NCBI RefSeq assembly: GCF_900112255.1
Contig: NZ_FOLE01000005.1
Span: 186,001 to 250,000, forward strand
Length of the DNA: 64,000 bases
Reading direction: 5' to 3'
DNA from: Flexibacter flexilis DSM 6793
Lineage (GTDB): Bacteria; Bacteroidota; Bacteroidia; Cytophagales; Flexibacteraceae
Positions 6,289-13,785 of this stretch are shown here, in pieces. Under the pieces are notes generated by a model. The model was not told the origin of the DNA. It ran no database searches and was given only the letters and a program-made list of their open reading frames with translations. Made by a program: the position numbers and the translations under genes. Within the stretch, counting starts at the first letter, position 1; the number at the start of each line of letters is the position of its first letter.

Positions 6289-8511
6289 CTACTGCTTCAT
6301 AAACTTCAAAACGCTGTGTTGCGCCGCGTCCGTGAGTCGCAGAAAATATATTCCTTCGGCCAAATCGCTGATGGGTAGTTGCGCGTCGGGCATCAGCGTA
6401 TCTTGCTTCAATACGCGGCCTTGCGCATCGGTGAGTTGGTACGTGGTCGGGCGCGTAATACCTGCCACCCGAATATTATCGTAGCTCGGATTGGGGGCAA
6501 TTTGCCATACGGTTTTGGGTAACTGATTGTTGGCCGAAAGCGGGACATTCGTGGTATTGCGGCGATACGCCAAACCGCCCGTTTTCAAACCCAAAAACAA
6601 GTCGGGGAAAGAGTCGCCGTCGAGATCTGCCGCCGCAGGGTAGGCCAACGTCCCGAAATATTCTTGCGTGTACGCAGGGCTGAGAGTCGTCTCAAACAAG
6701 GTTGTATCGGCCACTAGTGCAGGCACATTCAGGAAGTCGGCATATAGTTTTAGGTAGCCGTCCGCATCGCAAACCAACAAATCTTGTTGGCCGTTTTGGT
6801 CAAAATCCGCAACGGCAGTCGTAGCACTGTACGCCAAAGTCCCTTGCAAATTCCCGAAGTTGGTAGAGGTTTGTGTAAAAGCTAAATTATTGCCAACACT
6901 TTGATTTATAATGGAATAAATAGAGCCGTTGGCCTTGCCAATCAACAAATCAGAAAGCGCATCGCCATTTAGGTGCGTAAAATTAGGTGCATCACCCGCC
7001 GAACAGGTTACTGGTAGCACACTCGGCGAAGTGCTGGCCGTGTAAGCTAATGGAGCACTCGCTGCGGCGGTGTTTTGGTAATAAAAAATTTGGGTTGTGC
7101 CGCTGGCCGTTGAGCCTATAAAAGCAAAATCCAGTGCCGCATCGTCGTTCAAATAACCAAAAAGCGGTTTGATGTTTCGCAGACCTAAACTTCTGATTGT
7201 CAAAAAATTATCGTTGTATAATCTGAAAATGGGTTGCGTGCTGCTGCCAATATTTTCATACACCACTACCGTTCCTGCAAAAACATTGTTAGAAAGCGTG
7301 CCTCTGTGTCCCACGAAAAGGTCAAGGTCGCCGTCTGCGTCCATGTCCGCGAACGCTGGCGCGGCTTCTTCGCCCAGATCAATGCCCAAATGCTGCAAAA
7401 AATTGTTGCGTTGCCACACGAAATTAGGCGCGGCATCTGTTCCCGTATTTTCGTAGAGCCATACGGAAGCCGACAAATCCATTAGGTTTTCGTCGTTGGT
7501 GTAGGTACTGGGGCTTACGAGCAAATCACGCTTGCCATCGGCGTTAATGTCCTGATAATAAGCTGTCGGGAAAACATAATAATCTACTGGATTGGCCGCA
7601 GGATAGCCGTAAGTTACAGTTTCGATGGCTGCATTTGCGGGATTTGCGCCGCCGCCATTGATTAAAGCCGTCAGCTTTTGACAATGAAATTCACCCGCCA
7701 ATACGTCATAATCGTTGTCGCCGTCGAGGTTTAGTACCAACGCCGTCGCGCCGTTGTGGTTGATGTTTTGAGGCGCGGCCAAGCGGCCACCGCCGTCGCT
7801 TTTGCACACGATGCCCGTCATGTAGTCGCCGCAGTCAGTGGATTTGGCAGTTTCGCCCCAACAACCATTTTTCTGGTAAGTCAGTCCCGCTGTGCCTGTG
7901 GTTTCGATGGACGTATTTTTGTGCCATTCGAGCGTAGAACCCGCAAATTCAAAATTGATAAAATCCAAATCGCCGTCGTTGTCTATGTCAATAATGGACG
8001 GGTAGTCCGTGCCGTCCACGGTGAGCAACAGCGGGTTGCCCGAAAATGACGTGGACATCAGGCCGTTAGATACCTGCGTGAAAGAGGGTTGCCCTGTCGT
8101 AAGTGTGGTATTTCTATACACTTTTATCCCAAGTGTTCCCCACATGAAAATATCTTTTTTGCCGTCGCCGTCGTAGTCGCGCAGTGCCATCCAATGTTGC
8201 ATGGATGGAAAACATACCTCATATTCAGGGTGATAGGTGTACGAAAATGTTCCGTCTGTGTTCTGGTGCGTGATGAGCGTGTAGAGTTTGGAGTTGCTGC
8301 GGTCAAAAACGACTAAGTCTTCCCAGTCGTCGGCGTTGAGTTTGATGGTCGAAAATTGGGGCGAGTTTAGGCCGCCAAGCCACGCCAACGGCAACGCGTT
8401 GTTGTTGGCATCAACTAAGTTTGGGGCGTTTTCGGGACGAAATGAAACGCCTTGCGCCATTGTTTTTATTCCCAACAAAAAAAGAAAAGCAGTCGTAAAC
8501 CAGTATTTCAT
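6289..8511 (-). CDS. Secreted FG-GAP/VCBS-repeat protein with T9SS C-terminal sorting domain
   Basis: A 740-residue protein from the ATG at 8511, which opens a clear signal peptide (MKYWFTTAFLFLLGIKTMAQ). A longer frame to 8568 lacks a signal and is not used. The body contains repeated FG-GAP/VCBS units with calcium-binding-like loops: DYDGDGKKDIF, DIDNDGDLDFI, NLDGDNDYDVL, DINADGKRDLL, DMDADGDLDLF, DFDQNGQQDLL, DLDGDSFPDLF. These predict a seven-bladed integrin-like beta-propeller. The last ~75 residues (IAPNPSYDNIRV...GIYFLRLTD...VLKFMKQ) form a type A T9SS sorting domain, so the mature protein should be exported through the outer membrane and held at the surface or released. Ligand unknown. 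It ends at the terminator at 6225-6265. Confidence 0.9.
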   Translation of the reverse strand: MKYWFTTAFLFLLGIKTMAQGVSFRPENAPNLVDANNNALPLAWLGGLNSPQFSTIKLNADDWEDLVVFDRSNSKLYTLITHQNTDGTFSYTYHPEYEVCFPSMQHWMALRDYDGDGKKDIFMWGTLGIKVYRNTTLTTGQPSFTQVSNGLMSTSFSGNPLLLTVDGTDYPSIIDIDNDGDLDFINFEFAGSTLEWHKNTSIETTGTAGLTYQKNGCWGETAKSTDCGDYMTGIVCKSDGGGRLAAPQNINHNGATALVLNLDGDNDYDVLAGEFHCQKLTALINGGGANPANAAIETVTYGYPAANPVDYYVFPTAYYQDINADGKRDLLVSPSTYTNDENLMDLSASVWLYENTGTDAAPNFVWQRNNFLQHLGIDLGEEAAPAFADMDADGDLDLFVGHRGTLSNNVFAGTVVVYENIGSSTQPIFRLYNDNFLTIRSLGLRNIKPLFGYLNDDAALDFAFIGSTASGTTQIFYYQNTAAASAPLAYTASTSPSVLPVTCSAGDAPNFTHLNGDALSDLLIGKANGSIYSIINQSVGNNLAFTQTSTNFGNLQGTLAYSATTAVADFDQNGQQDLLVCDADGYLKLYADFLNVPALVADTTLFETTLSPAYTQEYFGTLAYPAAADLDGDSFPDLFLGLKTGGLAYRRNTTNVPLSANNQLPKTVWQIAPNPSYDNIRVAGITRPTTYQLTDAQGRVLKQDTLMPDAQLPISDLAEGIYFLRLTDAAQHSVLKFMKQ

Positions 8512-8644
8512 AAAGGCAGTGTTTTTTCTATAAAACTCCAAAATAACGAGTTTTAGTTTATAGGACAATCAGGATTTTTTACAATTATTTTTGGCATCAT
8601 AATTGTCTTGAAGCAATAAAATAACAATCTCCTCTCCTACTCGC

Positions 8645-8956
8645 ATGAATAAAATATACCTGCTTTTCGTGTTGTTATGCTTGAGCTGTAACGTTCGCAA
8701 ATCGCTTTTAAAAACATGGCAAGGCCAAACCAAACAATCCTTAATTTTGGCCGAAGGGCCGCCAAGTTGGAAAGCTCCCGACGAAAACGGCGGAGAAATT
8801 TATATCTACGAAGCCAACACCAAGCGCGAAGAATCCAGAACCACTGACGGCAAAACCTCCACCCGATGGGTTTTGTACAGAAGCAAAAAAATGTATTTTA
8901 TTAACCCTTCCAATCAAATTTATAACGTACTTTTCAAGATTGAACCGCTGGAATAA
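8645..8956 (+). CDS. Small hypothetical lipoprotein
   Basis: A 103-residue protein with a lipoprotein signal (MNKIYLLFVLLCLSC, lipidated Cys at residue 15). The mature part (GQTKQSLILAEGPPSWKAPD, then GGEIYIYEAN and a C-terminal aromatic strand MYFINPSNQIYNVLF) has the G-x-L-x-x-x-x-G-x-P pattern of small SmpA/BamE-like folds, which is only a fold-level hint. It is transcribed in the same direction as the next genes, which begin after a 56-bp gap containing a TACCTTTG box (8959-8966). I do not recognise a specific family and assign no function. Confidence 0.7.
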   Translation: MNKIYLLFVLLCLSCNVRKSLLKTWQGQTKQSLILAEGPPSWKAPDENGGEIYIYEANTKREESRTTDGKTSTRWVLYRSKKMYFINPSNQIYNVLFKIEPLE

Positions 8957-9012
8957 CTTACCTTTGAACATTATAATTCAAACAAAAGTCATTCATTGTC
9001 AAGCAATTCTGT

Positions 9013-9387
9013 ATGAACAAATCTATTTCTTTGGCTGGCATCATTGGCCCTTCGCTCCTTGTGATGGTAGGGTCAGAAACACGTTTTTGGAATCCAAGCC
9101 TTTATGACACCCAAATCACGCCTTTAGTGTATATGTCTGGTACACTGCTTTTTATCGCGGGGTTGGCCATCGTTCGGCAGCATTCGGTTTGGGTTTGGAA
9201 ATGGCCAGTGCTTATCACCATGACGGGCTGGTTAGGAATGTTATTGGGCATAGCCAGAATGTTTTTTCCACAAACCTACCAACGCCAGTTTCACAACGAC
9301 AATTCCGCACTGGCCGTAGAATTGCTGCTCATCGCCATTGGTATCTTGCTGACTTACAAAGCGTATTTTGGCAAACGCTCGGACTAA
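9013..9387 (+). CDS. Hypothetical integral membrane protein
   Basis: A 124-residue protein with four predicted membrane segments: about 5-20 (SLAGIIGPSLLVMVG), 37-55 (PLVYMSGTLLFIAGLAIV), 63-83 (WKWPVLITMTGWLGMLLGIA) and 100-117 (ALAVELLLIAIGILLTY). It ends in a short basic tail. No catalytic motif is visible. The length and topology resemble small uncharacterised membrane proteins common in Bacteroidota. It sits between a small lipoprotein gene and an Rpn-family gene. There is no sign of translational coupling to either. Confidence 0.7.
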   Translation: MNKSISLAGIIGPSLLVMVGSETRFWNPSLYDTQITPLVYMSGTLLFIAGLAIVRQHSVWVWKWPVLITMTGWLGMLLGIARMFFPQTYQRQFHNDNSALAVELLLIAIGILLTYKAYFGKRSD

Positions 9388-9444
9388 AAAGAAAACCAAT
9401 TACACGTATTTTCGTATCTTTGAGGCCGAAAATCTACAAAGCTG

Positions 9445-10314
9445 ATGAGCAAAAAACTAATTCATTTTGATTGGGCAGTGAAGAAATTGCTTCGCAACAA
9501 AGCTAATTTTGTGGTGCTGGAAGGCTTTTTGTCTGAGCTGCTTTTTGATGATATTAAAATCCAAGAAATTCTGGAAAGCGAAGGAAATCAGGAATTTGAC
9601 GACGACAAATACAACCGCGTGGACCTTCTGACCCAAAATTCCAAAAACGAATTAGTCATTATTGAAATTCAGAACACCTACGAAATTGACTATTTTCATC
9701 GTATGGCTTATGGCGCATCTAAAGTTTTGACCGAAAATCTAACGTTAGGACAGCCCTACTCCGACATCAAAAAAGTGATTTCCGTAAACATTGTCTATTT
9801 TGATTTGGGACAAGGCAAAGACTACGTTTACAGAGGCACGACCAATTTTGAGGGCTTGCACCAAAAAGATATTTTGCAACTTTCGGGCAAACAGAAAGAG
9901 ACTTTTTCTAAACAAAACATCTCGGACATTTTCCCCGAATACTACATTATCAAAGTAAATCAGTTTGACGACGTGGCCAAAGACCGACTCGACGAATGGA
10001 TTTATTTCTTGAAAAATAGCGAAGTAAAAGACGAGTTTCAGGCCAAAGGGCTGGCCGAAGCCAAAGAGGTTTTGGACGTAATGCGTTTGGATAAAGAGGA
10101 TTATTACGGTTACAATCGCTATTTGGATTATCTGCACGTGAAAGCCAGTGAAGCCCTGACACTCAAGCTGGAAGCAGAAGAACGTGTGAGAAAAGACGAA
10201 AGAATCAAATTTGCCAAAAGCCTTTTTTCTACGCATCTGGCAGATGCAGAAATTGCCAAACACACTGGCCTAAGCCCTGAACAAATAGCGCAATTGCGTG
10301 CCGAAAATCCCTAA
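9445..10314 (+). CDS. Rpn-family PD-(D/E)XK nuclease, second locus
   Basis: A 289-residue protein of the PDDEXK_2/Rpn family, from a different branch than the one at 3681. It begins FDWAVKKLLRNKANFVVLEGFLSELLFDDI and has the nuclease core around RVDLLTQNSKNELVIIEIQ (D...ExQ). It ends with the helical tail ADAEIAKHTGLSPEQIAQL, homologous in layout to the tails of the other Rpn loci here. The start ATG at 9445 follows a TATCTTTG box (9415-9422), a likely -7 element. Family members are DNA nucleases with a role in recombination or genome defence. No flanking repeats mark it as a transposon. Composition is like its neighbours, unlike the RT. Confidence 0.85.
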   Translation: MSKKLIHFDWAVKKLLRNKANFVVLEGFLSELLFDDIKIQEILESEGNQEFDDDKYNRVDLLTQNSKNELVIIEIQNTYEIDYFHRMAYGASKVLTENLTLGQPYSDIKKVISVNIVYFDLGQGKDYVYRGTTNFEGLHQKDILQLSGKQKETFSKQNISDIFPEYYIIKVNQFDDVAKDRLDEWIYFLKNSEVKDEFQAKGLAEAKEVLDVMRLDKEDYYGYNRYLDYLHVKASEALTLKLEAEERVRKDERIKFAKSLFSTHLADAEIAKHTGLSPEQIAQLRAENP

Positions 10315-10383
10315 AAACCAAGCGATTGTTTTTAAATTTACCAATCGGTTATTTGTATTTTGACAGGTTGGCATTTCAAATGC

Positions 10384-10412
10384 TTGTCCTATCAAATCTC
10401 TGCTTATATTTG
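10384..10412 (+). promoter_or_regulatory. Bacteroidota-type promoter
   Basis: TTG (10384-10386), 18-bp spacer, TATATTTG (10405-10412), matching the TTG/TAnnTTTG consensus. Transcription would begin near 10418, which favours the ATG at 10474 as the start of the downstream gene. Confidence 0.6.
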
Positions 10413-10473
10413 TGCCGAATTGAAGATTTTACTTCAAGAAACAATCCAATATCTTATTTCTTTAGCCAAAAAA

Positions 10474-11034
10474 ATGCAAAACAAAGGCTTTGACCCCCAA
10501 GAAATTGCACTGGTTCGTGAGCAAATTAAACACACGGGCTATTCTTTTATTTATAATGACGACGAAATTCAGAGCGAAGAACTGGAATTTGCGCACGTTC
10601 TCTTTGTAGGCCAACACAATGGCAAAGACGTAATTTTTGATGCCGTGATTTATACGCTACAATTGGCGCACAGCAGCAAACTTTATGAAATAGCCGAAGA
10701 AAAAGCCATGAAGCAGTTTCCAAGCTACAAACCTTTTGATTATGAGGAAGATGAAGACGGAAACATCATTGAACCTGCCGAAGTAAACGAAGAAGTAGAG
10801 CTTTTCAAAGCTGAAATAATGGACGAGTTGGAGGAAGAAGAATCTGTGAAAGTGCGCGAAGAAGTGGTACTTGATACGGATTTTGAATACGGCATCGGTC
10901 TTGAAGCCAGCTTGAACGTGGACGAAATTACGGAAGAAGTAATTGATGAGTTCGTGAAAGACTACACGTCGGGCAACTTGAAATTAGACCCAACTTATTA
11001 TTCGTTCCGCCACGACGACGAGGACGAAGAGTAA
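10474..11034 (+). CDS. Hypothetical acidic protein
   Basis: A 186-residue protein from the ATG at 10474, preceded by an A-rich leader (GCCAAAAAA). The frame stays open upstream, but the promoter at 10384-10412 leaves no room for an upstream ATG. A TTG at 10419 would be almost leaderless. The first half is a compact alpha/beta region (FDPQEIALVREQIKHTGYSF, EFAHVLFVGQHNGKDVIFDAVIYTLQLAHSSKLYEIAEEKA). The rest is strongly acidic, with Glu/Asp runs and a DDEDEE C-terminus. I do not recognise the family. Such acidity suggests a soluble protein binding a basic partner or cations, but this is speculation. It is followed by a strong terminator. Confidence 0.7.
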   Translation: MQNKGFDPQEIALVREQIKHTGYSFIYNDDEIQSEELEFAHVLFVGQHNGKDVIFDAVIYTLQLAHSSKLYEIAEEKAMKQFPSYKPFDYEEDEDGNIIEPAEVNEEVELFKAEIMDELEEEESVKVREEVVLDTDFEYGIGLEASLNVDEITEEVIDEFVKDYTSGNLKLDPTYYSFRHDDEDEE

Positions 11035-11044
11035 TTCATTCTTA

Positions 11045-11090
11045 CCCAGACTTTTACAGGCCTTACCGCCCACAAAGTCTGGGTTTTATT
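11045..11090 (+). terminator. Rho-independent terminator after the acidic protein gene
   Basis: 10-bp stem CCCAGACTTT (11045-11054) / AAAGTCTGGG (11074-11083), followed by TTTTATT. It separates the acidic protein gene from the ccm genes. Confidence 0.8.
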
Positions 11091-11136
11091 CTTGTACAAT
11101 AAATGGCCGCATTTCAGGCTTTACTTTATTTTTTTG

Positions 11137-11799
11137 ATGATGAAACAACATTGGTGGAAGGCTTTGGCCATCGTGCTTTTGCTCTATACAGTAACAATGG
11201 GTTTTTTGGGCAATGTGCCACATTTACCAATCCTGAACGAAACGATTCGCAACCTATATTTTCACGTGGCCATGTGGTTTGCGATGATGATTTTGCTTAC
11301 GGTTTCGGTCGTTTATTCTGTTAAATATTTGCGTTCCAATATTTTAGACCACGATACGGTAGCCGTCGAAATGGCCAACATGGGCATTTTGTGCGGTGTG
11401 CTGGGACTGACGACAGGCAGTGTTTGGGCGCGTTTTACGTGGGGCGACTGGTGGACCAACGATCCAAAACTCAATGCGGCAGCCATCGGAATGCTGATTT
11501 ATTTGGCGTATTTGGTGCTGCGCAACTCTTTAGAAGACGAACAACAACGCGCACGCATTGCGGCGGTTTATAATATTTTTGCGTTTGCGGTCTTCATTCC
11601 GCTTATTTTCATTTTGCCGCGCCTAACCGACTCGCTGCACCCAGGCAATGGCGGAAACCCTGGCTTTAACAGCTACGACCTTGACAGTCAGTTGCGTAAA
11701 GTGTTTTATCCTGCCGTGTTGGGCTGGACGCTCTTGGGCGTTTGGATTGCTTCGTTGCGCATTCGGGTGCGTCGTTTGGAACAAAAATTAAAATCTTAG
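11137..11799 (+). CDS. ccmC: Cytochrome c biogenesis haem-handling protein CcmC
   Basis: A 220-residue protein with six hydrophobic segments and the tryptophan-rich haem-handling signature WARFTWGDWWTNDPKL at about 107-122 (the WWD domain). Two conserved histidines flank it: LYFHVAMW near residue 52 and SLHPGNGG near residue 168. CcmC passes haem to the chaperone CcmE at the outer face of the inner membrane in system I cytochrome c maturation. The start is one of two adjacent ATGs (11137, 11140); an upstream ATG at 11092 falls beside the preceding terminator and is not used. ccmD begins 3 bp after its stop and ccmE follows, forming a short haem-delivery operon. The rest of the pathway (CcmA, B, F, G, H) is not in the window. 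Confidence 0.9.
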   Translation: MMKQHWWKALAIVLLLYTVTMGFLGNVPHLPILNETIRNLYFHVAMWFAMMILLTVSVVYSVKYLRSNILDHDTVAVEMANMGILCGVLGLTTGSVWARFTWGDWWTNDPKLNAAAIGMLIYLAYLVLRNSLEDEQQRARIAAVYNIFAFAVFIPLIFILPRLTDSLHPGNGGNPGFNSYDLDSQLRKVFYPAVLGWTLLGVWIASLRIRVRRLEQKLKS

Positions 11800-11802
11800 T
11801 GT

Positions 11803-12033
11803 ATGAAAAAAGTATTCTTACTGTTGCTGCTCAATCTGGTAGTGTTCGGGCAAAACGTGTGGGCGCAAATGCCAAATGCTCAGGTAGAAATGGCCGATAA
11901 ATTCCGTGCCGATGGCAAAATTTATGTCGTAATTACGGTGGCATCTATCATTATTTTGGGAATGGCTGCTTACATGGCCACCCTCGACCGCAAGATTAGC
12001 AAATTGGAAAAAGAAATCGGACAGCAGAACTAA
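11803..12033 (+). CDS. ccmD: CcmD-family small membrane protein
   Basis: A 76-residue protein with a signal-like N-terminus (FLLLLLNLVVFGQNVWAQ), one further membrane segment (IYVVITVASIIILGMAAYMA, about 44-63) and a charged coiled C-terminus (LDRKISKLEKEIGQQ). Small CcmD proteins help release haem-loaded CcmE from the CcmC complex. Identification rests on size, topology and its place directly between ccmC (3-bp gap) and ccmE (47-bp gap), because CcmD sequences are poorly conserved. The cleavable-looking N-terminal segment is a Bacteroidota-style variation. Confidence 0.75.
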   Translation: MKKVFLLLLLNLVVFGQNVWAQMPNAQVEMADKFRADGKIYVVITVASIIILGMAAYMATLDRKISKLEKEIGQQN

Positions 12034-12080
12034 TTGGTTGCATCGCAAGTTCTTTTGTTAGTTATATTTTATTCATTGTT

Positions 12081-12524
12081 ATGAAAATAACCCATATCAT
12101 AGGTATCGTTGTTATTGCTATTGCCATTGGCGTAATCATCTCGACCACAGGCAATGCCAGTTCGTATGTGTCGTTTGGGCAAGCCAAAGAAATGGCCGCC
12201 AACGGCAACAACTCCAAAATCCACGTAGTAGGCAAGTTGCCTAAAAGTGGCGATGGTAAAATTGCAGGCATGGTTTATGACCCGCAACTCGACCCCAACT
12301 ATTTTTCGTTTGACCTGACCGACCAAAACGGCCTGACGCAAAAAGTAGTGTACGCCAACCCAAAACCACAGGATTTTGAGCGTAGCGAGCAAATCGTAAT
12401 TATTGGCGGTTATAACGAAAAAAACGTGTTTATCGCCGACAAAATTTTGATGAAATGCCCGTCCAAATACCAAGACGAAGAGTTTAGAGAAGCTCCCAAA
12501 ACACAGGCAACTGCCAACTTATAA
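12081..12524 (+). CDS. ccmE: Cytochrome c maturation haem chaperone CcmE (Cys-type)
   Basis: A 147-residue protein with an N-terminal membrane anchor (about 4-21) and an OB-fold periplasmic domain (KIHVVGKLPKS, YFSFDLTDQNG, QKVVYANPKPQDF, QIVIIGGYNEKNVFIADKIL). CcmE binds haem covalently and carries it to the ligation machinery. In the best-studied proteins the haem ligand is His in HxxxY. Here the equivalent motif is CPSKY (Cys126, Tyr130), the CxxxY variant known from some bacteria and archaea. Position, spacing and the conserved Tyr make the match clear. It is the last gene of the ccmCDE unit and is followed by a terminator at 12531-12557. Confidence 0.92.
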   Translation: MKITHIIGIVVIAIAIGVIISTTGNASSYVSFGQAKEMAANGNNSKIHVVGKLPKSGDGKIAGMVYDPQLDPNYFSFDLTDQNGLTQKVVYANPKPQDFERSEQIVIIGGYNEKNVFIADKILMKCPSKYQDEEFREAPKTQATANL

Positions 12525-12530
12525 AAAACC

Positions 12531-12557
12531 AAAGCCGCCCCAACAAGGCGGCTTTTT
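12531..12557. terminator. Terminator between ccmE and the convergent oxidoreductase gene
   Basis: 9-bp stem AAAGCCGCC / GGCGGCTTT with a 7-nt loop, flanked by an A-run and a T-run. It therefore works in both directions. Confidence 0.85.
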
Positions 12558-12605
12558 TGTTGCCAAATTTACAAGGTTTAAAACTTTAATTTTCAGCTAT
12601 TTAAG

Positions 12606-13646
12606 CTACAACTGAACCACTTGTTTGGTTTGGCTGCTGCGCATGGCCGCTTCTATCACGTGCATCACTTGCAGGCCTTCGGCGGCGGTTACGGGTTCGG
12701 GTACGTTTTGGGTAATGGATTGATAAACACCCTCAAACAAATCGTAATAGTTGCCTTGCTGGGTCGGGACGGTTTGGCGCAGCACCTGCCCGTTTATTTC
12801 CGTATACAGCAAACCTGCTTTTTCTGGCGGCTCTGTTCCCCAGTCCGTTAGGTTGGGTTTTGCACCCGTTTTGAGCGTATCTTCCTGCACGTCGGCGCGG
12901 TGTTTCAAAAACGTACCTTTCCGACCTTGCAACACATACGAAGGGGTCATTTCTCTGTTAAAAAATCCTGCGTGTAGTCGTACACGTTTGTCGGTGTAGT
13001 ACAGCAAAATATCAATATTATCATCAATTTGAGAGTTTTCGCGCAGGCGGCGAATGTCCGCAAACACGGCTTGCGGATAACCAAACAAATACAAGGCTTG
13101 GTCTATTAGGTGCGAACCCAAATCCATGAGCACACCCGCCCCCGCGTTGTCGGACTCTTTCCAGAGCTTCGGACTCAACGCAGGATTATAACGGTCAAAT
13201 CGGATTTCGGCTTCTACAATTTCACCCAAAACACCATCTTCCAACACTTTCTTGACGGTTTTCAGGTCGCTGTCCCAACGCCTATTTTGATAAACCGTTA
13301 ATTTCAAGCCTTTTTCTTGGGCAAGTTGCTGCAACGCTTCGGCTTGTGCGGCTGTCGTGGTAAAAGCCTTTTCTACCAAAGCATGTTTGCCCGCCAACAG
13401 CACTTGTTTGGTATAATCAAAATGCGTGTCGATGGGCGTATTTACCACCACCAAATCCACTTCGTCGGCCAACAATTCGTCTAAAGAATCATAACTTTTT
13501 ACGGTTGGATAATCTTGTTGAATAAGTTTTTTGCTCCTCTCCCACGCCCCCATTAGCTCAAAACCCTGATGCAGCGTCAGGAAAGGCGCATGAAACACTT
13601 TGCCCGACATTCCGTAGGAAAGCAACGCCGTTTTTATTTTTTTCAT
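12606..13646 (-). CDS. Gfo/Idh/MocA-family NAD(P)-dependent oxidoreductase
   Basis: A 346-residue protein from the ATG at 13646. The N-terminal Rossmann domain begins KIKTALLSYGMSGKVFHAPF, with the glycine-rich dinucleotide loop. The family EKP-like motif appears as KHALVEKAFTTT near residue 97. The C-terminal alpha/beta substrate domain contains GAGVLMDLGSHLIDQALYLFGYPQAV, the GxxxDxGxHxxD signature that carries the catalytic His/Asp. Members oxidise or reduce sugars, inositols or related small molecules; substrate not identifiable here. It is a single minus-strand gene, convergent with ccmE across a shared terminator. A longer reading to 13652 needs a TTG start. Confidence 0.9.
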   Translation of the reverse strand: MKKIKTALLSYGMSGKVFHAPFLTLHQGFELMGAWERSKKLIQQDYPTVKSYDSLDELLADEVDLVVVNTPIDTHFDYTKQVLLAGKHALVEKAFTTTAAQAEALQQLAQEKGLKLTVYQNRRWDSDLKTVKKVLEDGVLGEIVEAEIRFDRYNPALSPKLWKESDNAGAGVLMDLGSHLIDQALYLFGYPQAVFADIRRLRENSQIDDNIDILLYYTDKRVRLHAGFFNREMTPSYVLQGRKGTFLKHRADVQEDTLKTGAKPNLTDWGTEPPEKAGLLYTEINGQVLRQTVPTQQGNYYDLFEGVYQSITQNVPEPVTAAEGLQVMHVIEAAMRSSQTKQVVQL

Positions 13647-13742
13647 TTCCAAAATGGTTTATTGAAAGTTTTTACCAATGCTCAAAATAGCAGATTTGTT
13701 TGTGGAATTATATAAAATATATTTATTCAATACACAATAAAA

Positions 13743-13773
13743 AACCGATAAGGTTTTATGTTCCTTATCGGTT
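13743..13773 (-). terminator. Terminator of the large amidohydrolase gene
   Basis: 11-bp perfect stem AACCGATAAGG / CCTTATCGGTT with a 9-nt loop. On the minus strand it is followed by TTTTTTATTG. Confidence 0.85.
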
Positions 13774-13785
13774 CGGGAGGCTGAA

